Assembly: GCA_903829565.1 (NCBI GenBank)
Contig: CAIKQM010000566.1
Span: forward strand, 1 to 8,172
DNA from: an uncultured Planctomycetota bacterium
GTDB lineage: Bacteria > Planctomycetota > UBA1135 > GCA-002686595
DNA length: 8,172 bases
Direction of reading: 5' to 3'
Part shown: piece after piece, positions 1 to 5,817 of the stretch
Numbering within the stretch: position 1 is the first letter of the stretch
Layout: each line of letters starts with the position of its first letter
The notes under the pieces: generated by a model
The model's database searches: none
The model's input: only the letters and a program-made list of their open reading frames with translations
What the model was told of the DNA's origin: nothing
Program-made: the position numbers and the translations under genes

Positions 1-19
1 GACGCGTTCGAGGGCGGGA

Positions 20-48
20 AAGATAGGTTCCTGAGGGGGGCGTGTCAA
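20..48 (-). promoter_or_regulatory. Sigma-70-like promoter reading leftward out of the window
   Basis: On the minus strand there is a perfect -35 hexamer TTGACA (plus coordinates 43-48), a 17-base spacer (26-42) and a -10 hexamer TATCTT (20-25, 4 of 6 matches to TATAAT). The spacing is the housekeeping-sigma optimum. It lies just downstream of the eboE stop codon in the same direction, so it would start a separate transcript for a gene beyond the left edge, with initiation near base 12-14. No ribosome binding site or start codon is visible before the edge. The spacer carries a run of six C on the transcribed-sense strand. This is a motif match only; in a GC-rich genome a perfect TTGACA with exact spacing is unlikely but possible by chance. 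Confidence 0.5.
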
Positions 49-74
49 CAGCTGCGGGGGACCGAATCAAGAAA

Positions 75-1346
75 TCATGCGGGGAGCCAGCCTTGTGCCG
101 CGAACAGGGGCAAGACGGCGCGGTATTCGGCTTCTAGGCCATTCACCAAAGCGGCTTCCGGCGTGGAATTCGGGGAGGCGGTCCCCCACGCATCCCAGGT
201 GTAGGTCTCGATCTCTAGGTGCAGGTCCTCACGCGCAGGCTGCGCCAACAGCGCATCCAGGGTCCGACGGGTGAGCTCGAACGTTGTCGTGAGGCCGCCA
301 GCGGTTCGATCGAGATCCACGGGCACATGGAAGTGCGTGCGCCACTCGTCGGCCTCCAACCAAGCGGCGCGCTCGGGCCCAGCCAAAGCGGCGCGGACCT
401 GCGGCAGATCGTGGGCGTGGAGCACGGTGCTCCCCCGCCGCGCGTTGGTCTGGTGCAACCAACGCGGCTCGTCCAAAGCGAGCAGCGCCTCCACCGCGCG
501 CGGGTGGTCGCCGGGCCGCAGCAGGCGCAACGCGTTGGTGATCTGCACCTTGACGATCGGGACTCCACCGGTGGTGGCAGGATCCAGCACGGCCAGTGGA
601 TCCTCCTCGAACTCGACGGCCGAATGGCACAAGTCGAGGCATGAGCCAAGGTGCGTGGCATAGGTCGCCAGCCATGTCAAGGAATCCGGACGGGCACGCA
701 GCTCGTTGCGCAGTTCGTTCCACCAAGCGCGCAGCTCGGCTTGCGTCGACAAGTTGGCGCGCGGCTCGGGCTCCAAGCCCAAGCGCACACGACGACCGTG
801 CACAATCGACAGCTTGGCGAGCTTGCGCACCACACCGTCAAGTAAACCTGACGCCTGCGCGGCATCCACCGCGGTCCACACACTCGAATGACCGCCGGTG
901 TGCGTACTGATCGAGATATGTGCGCGTTCATCCGGCTCTGGATCGAGCTCTTCGGCCAAGCGCAACGCCAGCTCCGCCACTCCTACCGTGTAGGCGGCGC
1001 GTTCCGGAGCGCTCCACCGCGGCTCAAAGACACGCGTCTTGACTCCCGCAGCATGAAACTCGCCGTACGGGAAGGCATTCCATGTATAGGGCTCGAGCTG
1101 CGCATCACGAAAGAACGCCACCAAGCGCGCGAACGCAGCGGGATTGGCGAGCAGCTCTGCGACCAGCGTGGCACCCATCCACGGCCCCACGCCAAAGCGA
1201 CCGCGACAACCAAGTCGCGCCCGCAGCGGCACAGCGACGGCTTCCGTGCGTGCAAGGAACTCCTCCAGCGTATGCGCCGGATGCAGGTTCAAGCAGTAGC
1301 CCAACAACGCGCGACGCGCTCGATCGCTCTGATGAACGAAGCGCAC
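75..1346 (-). CDS. eboE: EboE-like metabolite traffic protein (xylose isomerase-like TIM barrel)
   Basis: The 423-residue protein matches the EboE family by its run of conserved blocks: GYCLNLHP (16-23), WNAFPYGEFH (89-98) followed by VK and FEPRW, LEPEPRANL (191-199), HLGSCLDLCHSAVEFE (232-247), KVQITNAL (266-273), LHQ (297-299), WRTHFHVPVD (335-344) and HLEIETYTWD (376-385). The Glu, Asp and His residues in the LEPEP, LDLCH, HFHVP and LEIETY blocks are the likely metal or substrate ligands of a sugar-isomerase-like barrel; that role is inferred. In cyanobacteria the ebo genes are linked to export of the scytonemin precursor to the periplasm; the chemistry of EboE is not established. There is no signal peptide, so it is probably cytoplasmic. 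The start is GTG (1344-1346), preceded by GAGGT that overlaps the TGA of the upstream Trm112-like gene 7 bases away, which suggests translational coupling. Length is normal for the family. No other ebo gene is visible in the window. Confidence 0.85.
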   Translation of the reverse strand: MRFVHQSDRARRALLGYCLNLHPAHTLEEFLARTEAVAVPLRARLGCRGRFGVGPWMGATLVAELLANPAAFARLVAFFRDAQLEPYTWNAFPYGEFHAAGVKTRVFEPRWSAPERAAYTVGVAELALRLAEELDPEPDERAHISISTHTGGHSSVWTAVDAAQASGLLDGVVRKLAKLSIVHGRRVRLGLEPEPRANLSTQAELRAWWNELRNELRARPDSLTWLATYATHLGSCLDLCHSAVEFEEDPLAVLDPATTGGVPIVKVQITNALRLLRPGDHPRAVEALLALDEPRWLHQTNARRGSTVLHAHDLPQVRAALAGPERAAWLEADEWRTHFHVPVDLDRTAGGLTTTFELTRRTLDALLAQPAREDLHLEIETYTWDAWGTASPNSTPEAALVNGLEAEYRAVLPLFAAQGWLPA

Positions 1347-1353
1347 AACTACC

Positions 1354-1620
1354 TCACGCGCCCAGTCCCTCGAGCGAGATCGCCTCGTCGAGGAACAGCA
1401 TCATGATCTTGTCCCGCACCGGGTAGCCCACCTTCTTGTCGGCGCGCACCAGCACAGCATCGACCGGACGCTGCACCACGCGCCCGGCGCGATTGTGCAA
1501 GGCCTGCGCCGCGATGCGACGATTGAGCTCCGCCACGAGCGAGGCGCTGCCTTCCGTCAACTTCTCACGGGTCTCAGGGCAGACGACGCGCTGCAACAGA
1601 TCGTGATCGATGGCACTCAT
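1354..1620 (-). CDS. Trm112/YcaR-like small protein with degenerate zinc site
   Basis: An 88-residue protein with the Trm112p-like (UPF0434/YcaR) layout: a start LLQRVVCPETREKL (residues 8-21), where the family has LL-x-CP-x-C-x-x-L, and an ending VGYPVRDKIMMLFLDEA (64-80), matching the YP-I/V-RD-x-I-P-x-ML-x-x-EA block. Between them is a helical insert of about 40 residues (VAELNRRIAAQALHNRAG and on). Only one Cys (C14) is present, so a four-Cys zinc ribbon cannot form. Eukaryotic and archaeal Trm112 activates methyltransferases acting on tRNA, rRNA and release factors; whether this bacterial version does so is unknown. The chosen start is ATG 1618-1620 because GGGAG lies at good distance upstream and residues before it (an in-frame extension to 1674) have no family match. 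It is the first gene of the unit with eboE, 7 bases downstream. Confidence 0.8.
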   Translation of the reverse strand: MSAIDHDLLQRVVCPETREKLTEGSASLVAELNRRIAAQALHNRAGRVVQRPVDAVLVRADKKVGYPVRDKIMMLFLDEAISLEGLGA

Positions 1621-1699
1621 GGTGACTCCCGTAGCATGGCGCATTGCCCATGAGGGCTCAAGGGTGCAGATCAAGGCAACCGTCGGTTACGCTTGACAC

Positions 1700-2443
1700 A
1701 TGCTCCGCACTGGCAACCCTGTACTGAACGAACAGACCTTCGATTCCACTCGCAGCATGGCCAGCTCCACTGGCATGACTGTGGTGGGGACGGCCTACAA
1801 GACGCTGTTCCTGCTGGCCTTGGCCGTGCTCAGTGCAGGCGTCACGTGGCCGATGGTGATGTCCGGTGACGGAGCCAACGCCGTGCCGTGGGCCATGGGC
1901 GGCGCCATCGCAGGCATCGTCTTCGCCATCATCCTGCGCTTCAAGATGCACTGGGCGCCGTACCTGGCACCGGCCTACGCCCTGTGCGAAGGACTGTTCT
2001 TGGGCGCGATCTCGGCCGTGTTCGAAGCACGCTATCCGGGGATCGCGGTCCAAGCCATCACGGCCACGGGAGGCACGCTGCTGGCTCTGTTGTTGGTGTA
2101 TTGCACGCGCCTGATCAAGCCGAGCCAGAACTTTCGCTTGGGAATGGCAGCCGCCATGGGAGGCATCGGCATCGTGTACTTGATCGGCTTCATCGGCTCG
2201 TTCTTCGGCTGGCAAATCCCGCTGATCCATGAGAGCGGCCCGGTTGGCATCGCGTTCAGCGCCTTTGTCGTGATCGTGGCCGCTTTGAACCTTGTGCTGG
2301 ACTTCGACTACATCGAGAACGCGGCAGCAGCTGGAGCGCCCAAGCGCATGGAGTGGTTCGGTGCCTTCGCATTGATGGTCACTTTGGTGTGGCTCTACAT
2401 CGAGATGCTCAAGCTGCTCGCCAAGTTGCGTCGGCGCAACTAG
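1700..2443 (+). CDS. Bax inhibitor-1/YccA family membrane protein
   Basis: A 247-residue integral membrane protein of the BI-1/YccA superfamily, in the subgroup that opens with an RTGNPVL/RTANP-type N-terminus (residues 3-9) followed by a Ser/Thr-rich stretch. I see seven hydrophobic segments at about 34-54, 63-80, 88-108, 117-136, 148-172, 181-200 and 219-241. Characteristic features are the APAYALCEGLFLG segment (90-102), the acidic LDFDYIE block after TM6 (200-206), MEWF at the start of TM7 (217-220) and a charged C-terminus. BI-1 relatives such as B. subtilis YetJ act as pH-sensitive calcium leak channels, with paired Asp residues as sensor; D201 and D203 are possible counterparts, but this is inference. 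The ATG at 1700 is kept because it retains the conserved N-terminal motif, although no clear Shine-Dalgarno lies before it. It is divergent from the Trm112-like gene and heads a closely spaced run of four genes. Confidence 0.85.
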   Translation: MLRTGNPVLNEQTFDSTRSMASSTGMTVVGTAYKTLFLLALAVLSAGVTWPMVMSGDGANAVPWAMGGAIAGIVFAIILRFKMHWAPYLAPAYALCEGLFLGAISAVFEARYPGIAVQAITATGGTLLALLLVYCTRLIKPSQNFRLGMAAAMGGIGIVYLIGFIGSFFGWQIPLIHESGPVGIAFSAFVVIVAALNLVLDFDYIENAAAAGAPKRMEWFGAFALMVTLVWLYIEMLKLLAKLRRRN

Positions 2444-2452
2444 GATGCAGCC

Positions 2453-3493
2453 ATGATCGCGGTGCTACTCGCTCTGTGGATGCAAGACACGCCCGTCGTT
2501 CCGCGGCTAGAGTTGCCGCGTGGACCTCTGGCTGGTGTGGTGGCAACCATGGCTGCGGAGGTCAGCCCCAAGGCGGCCTTGGCGCCGGAAGGCCGCTTGT
2601 TGAGCGTGTCAAGCACAGTTGACACGCCCGCCACATGGTCTGCATGGGCCGCAGACCTGACCAACGCACAGCAGACGAATGCAGTAGAGCCGCGTGCGCG
2701 CTTGGCGCTCGTCGCTCTGGAGCAAGAGCGCTATGACGACGCTTGGTCCCATCTATCCGCTGTGCGTGCAGACGAGGCCAGTTTGGCCGCGCTTTTGCCG
2801 CGCTTTTTGCCGGGTGTACCTGCGGGATCACTCGCTGGGCAAGGCGGTCATGCGGGTGCTTTACCCGACGGTGTCGAGCTGCACCCTGCGTTGCCGTACG
2901 AGCCCGATCGCGAAGGCGCTACGGGCTGGGTGCCACGAGCGGCGAAGGTCGACGGCCTCGCCATTGGCAAGGCGCGCGTAGGCCTGGAGATCACCGTGGA
3001 AGGCGAGGGCATTCAAGTCACGCTGCGCCATCAAGGCGGCGAGGCGGCGACAGTGAAAGTGCGCATCCCCCGCCATCCGGAGTACGCCATCGAAGCCGAG
3101 TTCGTCGATTGGTGGCAGCAAGACCAGCTCGGCAACGCGTGGGAGTTGGAGCTCACCCCCAGCGGCGAAGAGCATGTGTTGTACGGCCGGTTCCGTGGAG
3201 GTTTGGCCACGCGCGCCAAGCTGGTACCCCGCCACGTGCCGCTACAACTGCAACAGTACGGTGCAGTCGTGCTCGTCGAGCGCGAGTGCACGCAACTCGA
3301 GGCGCTGGGCGCGTTCGCGCGCGCCATCCAGCAGTGCTCAGGTGTGGCGACGGTGATCGCGCACGAGCGCCCCACTTGGAACTCCAACGCGAGTTCAGGG
3401 CTGTTGATCGATTGGAGCGACCCGCAACAACGCCGTACTGAGTGGCCTTTGCTCGCAGGGCGCATCGAGCGCTTTGTGCTGCAACCCAAGTAA
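2453..3493 (+). CDS. Hypothetical protein, possible TPR-like helices and beta-rich region
   Basis: I do not recognise this 346-residue protein. It starts 9 bases after the BI-1 gene with an AGGA element over the preceding stop codon and a 7-base spacing to ATG 2453, which supports the start. The N-terminus (MIAVLLALWMQDTPVVP) is hydrophobic but short and lacks the usual basic residues, so it is at best a weak signal peptide; other family members might show a longer one. Residues 79-118 form two amphipathic helices with a TPR-like pattern (RLALVALEQERYDDAWSHL). Residues 145-260 alternate hydrophobic and charged residues in short strands (IQVTLRHQG, ATVKVRIPRH, HVLYGRFRG), suggesting a beta-sandwich. 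There is one internal Trp pair (VDWWQQDQ). Codon use resembles its neighbours and the frame is open throughout, so it is a real gene. Its position between BI-1 and the transporter genes suggests an envelope-related role, but this is a guess. Confidence 0.75.
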   Translation: MIAVLLALWMQDTPVVPRLELPRGPLAGVVATMAAEVSPKAALAPEGRLLSVSSTVDTPATWSAWAADLTNAQQTNAVEPRARLALVALEQERYDDAWSHLSAVRADEASLAALLPRFLPGVPAGSLAGQGGHAGALPDGVELHPALPYEPDREGATGWVPRAAKVDGLAIGKARVGLEITVEGEGIQVTLRHQGGEAATVKVRIPRHPEYAIEAEFVDWWQQDQLGNAWELELTPSGEEHVLYGRFRGGLATRAKLVPRHVPLQLQQYGAVVLVERECTQLEALGAFARAIQQCSGVATVIAHERPTWNSNASSGLLIDWSDPQQRRTEWPLLAGRIERFVLQPK

Positions 3494-3497
3494 CCCA

Positions 3498-3689
3498 ATG
3501 ATGCGCCTTGTTGCCGTGCTCGGGTTCGTGGTCTTGTTGGTGCTCCACTTCGATGCTTGGCGCACTCCTAGCGCCGCGCCATGGTGGGGTTGGCTGCCCG
3601 ATGAGCTGGGTTGGCGCCTGCTATGGATGCTGGGTGCGCTCGGCTACTTGTGGTGGTTCACCAGTCGCTTTTGGAAGCTCAAATCATGA
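3498..3689 (+). CDS. DUF3311-like small membrane protein, probable symporter partner
   Basis: A 63-residue protein with two hydrophobic helices: residues 3-17 (LVAVLGFVVLLVL) and about 39-56 (GWRLLWMLGALGYLWWFT). Between them lies a short loop with LHFDAW (16-21) and a GWLPDELGWRLLW block (33-45), resembling the GFLP-x-GLAY-type loop of DUF3311-like proteins that sit next to sodium:solute symporters. The C-terminus is basic (RFWKLKS), consistent with a cytoplasmic tail under the positive-inside rule. The start is ATG 3498 (a second ATG follows at once), 4 bases after the previous stop. The stop TGA shares bases with the symporter start in ATGA, so the two proteins are probably made together in similar amounts. 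The function of such partners is not settled; assembly or stability of the transporter is the usual suggestion. The family call rests on pattern memory and gene context. Confidence 0.7.
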   Translation: MMRLVAVLGFVVLLVLHFDAWRTPSAAPWWGWLPDELGWRLLWMLGALGYLWWFTSRFWKLKS

Positions 3690-5122
3690 CAGCCATGCTG
3701 CTCATCATCGCTTACTTCCTCGCGATGATCGCGATTGGATGGTGGGCCGAGCGCAAGCAAGAACGCAGCACGGCGGGCTACTACCTCGCTGGCCGCGGAC
3801 TGGGAGCCACAGCGCTGTTTTTTGCGCTGTTTGGCACGAACTGCTCTCCGTTCGTGTTGATGGGCATCCCTGGCCAGAGTTACCACGACGGACTCGGCAT
3901 CCTCAGCCTGAACGCCCCCATTGTGGCGCTCGTCATCCCCTTGAGCTTTTGGCTCGTAGGCCGCCCCGCACGCAGCATGGGCGGCCGCTTGGGGGCGATC
4001 TCACCGGCCGAACTGTATGCCAAGCGACTCGACAGCCCAGCCGTAGGCTGGACGCTGCTGATCGCGTTCACGGTCTTCACCGTGCCGTACATGGTGACCG
4101 GCATTCAAGGTTGCGGCATCGCCTTGACAAGGCAATTTGACGGAGCAATCGGCGCATCTACAGGTGCCGCGCTGGCCTTGGCGGTGGCCTTGGGCTACAC
4201 GCTACTCGGTGGGATGCGCGCCACGGCCTGGACCAATGTGGTGCAAGGTGCCTTGTTCTTGGCGGTCATCGTGATCGTGGCGGTGGCACTCTTTACCGAG
4301 TTCGGAGGCGTGCGCGCAGCCTTTGAACGACTGCAAGCGGAGCGCCCCGATCTCACCGTCATGGATCGCACTCACCCGCGCTTTGCACCGCGGGCCTTCG
4401 CAAGTTACGAACTGGCGATCACACTGACTGTGGTGTGCTTTCCACACATGTTGGTCCGACTCATGGCGGCCAAAGACGAGCATACGCTGCGCACCTCGTG
4501 CCGCTTGTACCCGATTGCACTGGCCTTGCTGTGGCCTTCGGCAGTGCTGACCGGCGTGTTCGGAGCCTTGCTCTTGCCCGGACTTGAGGGGCGCGCCTCG
4601 GACGGCATCTTCCCGGCGATGGTGGCACGCGTGTTAGGAGCTGACTGGTCTGTTCTGGGTACGCTTGCTGTGCTCGCAGCCGCGATGTCCACCTTGGATG
4701 CGCAACTGCTGACGATGGGATCGATGGTCTCGCGCGATCTGGGTGCAAGCACACGCGCCATCCATGTCGAACGCTTGTTCTTGTGCGGCGTGGGTGCAGC
4801 GGTCTTCGGGCTCTACCTCGTGGTGGAACAGCTGCAAGTCTCGATCTTCGAACTTGGACAGTTCTGCTTCTCTGGCTACGCGACCTTGTTCCCGACGATC
4901 GTGTTGGGGCTCGTGTGGCGGCGGTTCACCGGAGCTGCGGCTGTGGCCTCGATCCTAGGTGGCGTGCTGACCTTGATGGCCTTCCAATGGGGAGGCTTGC
5001 CTGCAGGTGGTTGGTTGCCAGTGGCACCAGGGCTGCTGGTTGCGAGCGTGCTGGCCGTCGCGGTCAGCCTTGTGACGCGTCCACCCGCAGAGAGTCGCGT
5101 CCGGGAGGCCTTCGGCAGTTGA
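3686..5122 (+). CDS. Sodium:solute symporter (SSS/SSF family)
   Basis: A 478-residue polytopic transporter of the SSS family (TC 2.A.21), with about 13 membrane segments. Family marks: an N-terminal helix followed by the GYYLAGRGLG block (31-40), the substrate-region TM2 segment (LFGTNCSPFVLMGIPGQSYHDG, about 48-69), the SSF signature region GYTLLGGMRATAWTNVVQG (170-188), and AAAMSTLDAQLLTMGSMVSRDL (about 331-352). In that last block S335 and T336 align with the Ser-Thr pair that binds sodium at the Na2 site in PutP (S340, T341), so sodium coupling is likely. The substrate cannot be told from sequence; amino acids, organic acids or sugars are all possible. The chosen start, ATG 3686, overlaps the previous stop and has GGAAG about 8 bases upstream; an upstream in-frame extension to 3611 reads through the small gene and is not used. 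It is the last gene of its run and is followed by a stem-loop. Confidence 0.9.
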   Translation: MTAMLLIIAYFLAMIAIGWWAERKQERSTAGYYLAGRGLGATALFFALFGTNCSPFVLMGIPGQSYHDGLGILSLNAPIVALVIPLSFWLVGRPARSMGGRLGAISPAELYAKRLDSPAVGWTLLIAFTVFTVPYMVTGIQGCGIALTRQFDGAIGASTGAALALAVALGYTLLGGMRATAWTNVVQGALFLAVIVIVAVALFTEFGGVRAAFERLQAERPDLTVMDRTHPRFAPRAFASYELAITLTVVCFPHMLVRLMAAKDEHTLRTSCRLYPIALALLWPSAVLTGVFGALLLPGLEGRASDGIFPAMVARVLGADWSVLGTLAVLAAAMSTLDAQLLTMGSMVSRDLGASTRAIHVERLFLCGVGAAVFGLYLVVEQLQVSIFELGQFCFSGYATLFPTIVLGLVWRRFTGAAAVASILGGVLTLMAFQWGGLPAGGWLPVAPGLLVASVLAVAVSLVTRPPAESRVREAFGS

Positions 5123-5123
5123 C

Positions 5124-5149
5124 TCCGCGATTCCTTTGAATCCAGCGGA
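5124..5149 (+). terminator. Stem-loop after the symporter gene
   Basis: Two bases after the symporter stop, TCCGCGATTC (5124-5133) pairs with GAATC (5138-5142) and GCGGA (5145-5149) around a CTTT loop, giving a 10-base-pair stem with a two-base bulge (CA, 5143-5144). A second copy of GCGGAG (5152-5157) could pair with CTCCGC (5123-5128) instead, so two folds compete. No T-tract follows, so it is not a textbook intrinsic terminator. It may mark the transcript end, protect an RNA 3' end, or regulate the next genes. The pairing is directly visible; the role is inferred. Confidence 0.35.
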
Positions 5150-5165
5150 AAGCGGAGCGTATCTT
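5136..5165 (+). promoter_or_regulatory. Weak promoter-like match ahead of the NfeD-flotillin genes
   Basis: TTGAAT (5136-5141, 4 of 6 matches to TTGACA) and TATCTT (5160-5165, 4 of 6 to TATAAT) are separated by 18 bases. The -10 hexamer is the same as in the leftward promoter at 20-48. Initiation near 5172 would give a leader of about 30 bases before the ATG at 5202. The -35 element lies inside the stem-loop described at 5124-5149, so the two readings partly compete. An internal promoter makes sense here because gene spacing widens to 79 bases and the encoded functions change. Confidence 0.3.
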
Positions 5166-5201
5166 GCACCGACCGTTGCGCCTCGCGCACGGCCCTCGCG
5201 C

Positions 5202-5780
5202 ATGGACCTCTCGATCCTCTCGGTGTTCCTTGGTTGTGCCGCACTCGGCGGACTTGTCTTGCTGGTGCAGACCATCATGCTGCTGTTTGGGCATGATGAT
5301 GGTGGCGACGGCCTTGCCGATAGCGCGCCGTCGATTGGCAACAGCGACAGTGGCGAAGTGCACGGCGATGAAGGGCTCGGGCTGCTCTCTGTGCGGTCGG
5401 TGGCCAGCTTCTTCTGCTTCTTTGGCCTGGGTGGCTGGGCTGCACTGGCACAAGGAATCGGCACTCTGCCGGCGCTAGGCATTGGATTCCTGAGTGGCGC
5501 TGTGATGCTTGTGGCTGTTGCGTGGTTGTTCTCGCTGCAGCGCAAGCTGCACGCAGCAGGCAACATGGACACAGCGAACGCCGTGGGCCTAGTAGCGCGC
5601 GTCTACATCCGCATCCCGGCAAGCAATCAAGGCAAAGGCAAAGTGCAAGTGCTGGTACAAGGCCGCACGGCTGAGTTCCAAGCCTACACGCGTGCTGAGC
5701 GCGACCTAGAGTCCGGCACCGAAGCCCGCATCATCCGGCAAGTCACCCAAGACACCTTCGAGGTCGAGCCGCTCTCCTAA
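5202..5780 (+). CDS. NfeD/YqiJ/YuaF-like OB-fold membrane protein
   Basis: A 192-residue membrane protein of the short NfeD-like type that partners flotillins. Hydrophobic segments lie at about 5-29, 66-84 and 88-110. Between the first two is an acidic, Gly-rich loop starting HDDGGDGLAD (31-40). A soluble C-terminal domain (about 125-190) has the NfeD OB-fold pattern: NAVGLVARVYIRIP, a GKGKVQVLVQGR strand pair, EFQAYT, then SGTEARIIRQVTQDTFEVEPL. There is no N-terminal ClpP-like protease domain, unlike long NfeD proteins. In B. subtilis YuaF and E. coli YqiJ, encoded beside flotillins YuaG/FloT and YqiK, play this part. ATG 5202 is chosen because it begins directly at the first membrane helix; an upstream TTG at 5136 would add 22 residues with no family match and lies inside the stem-loop. 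No strong Shine-Dalgarno is seen. The flotillin gene follows after 37 bases. Confidence 0.82.
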   Translation: MDLSILSVFLGCAALGGLVLLVQTIMLLFGHDDGGDGLADSAPSIGNSDSGEVHGDEGLGLLSVRSVASFFCFFGLGGWAALAQGIGTLPALGIGFLSGAVMLVAVAWLFSLQRKLHAAGNMDTANAVGLVARVYIRIPASNQGKGKVQVLVQGRTAEFQAYTRAERDLESGTEARIIRQVTQDTFEVEPLS

Positions 5781-5817
5781 GCGCGCACGCACCATCACCA
5801 TTCCGAGACATAGCCCC

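Noticed and set aside
888..1406. A 172-residue plus-strand open frame within the eboE region
   Set aside because: It lies opposite well-conserved EboE blocks, runs over the Trm112/eboE junction, has no ribosome binding site and gives an Arg-rich protein typical of shadow frames in GC-rich DNA.
1635..1652. Inverted repeat CATGG-N8-CCATG in the divergent spacer as an operator
   Set aside because: The arms are only five bases, a common chance event, with no second copy and no regulator gene nearby.
1621..1674. Longer N-terminus for the Trm112-like protein, starting at 1674
   Set aside because: The extra 18 residues have no family match and would consume most of the divergent spacer; the ATG at 1620 has a good ribosome binding site.
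1693..1698. TTGACA just before the BI-1 start as a -35 box
   Set aside because: A matching -10 would fall inside the coding region about 16-20 bases after the ATG and none is seen there; transcription from it would miss the start codon.
1658..2230. A 190-residue minus-strand open frame opposite the BI-1 gene
   Set aside because: The product is His/Gln/Asp-rich with no motif, while the plus strand encodes a clear seven-helix membrane protein.
5290..5315. Short GAT/GGT-rich stretch as a tandem repeat
   Set aside because: It is a brief codon repetition coding for the acidic Gly/Asp loop of the NfeD-like protein, not a repeat with regular units.
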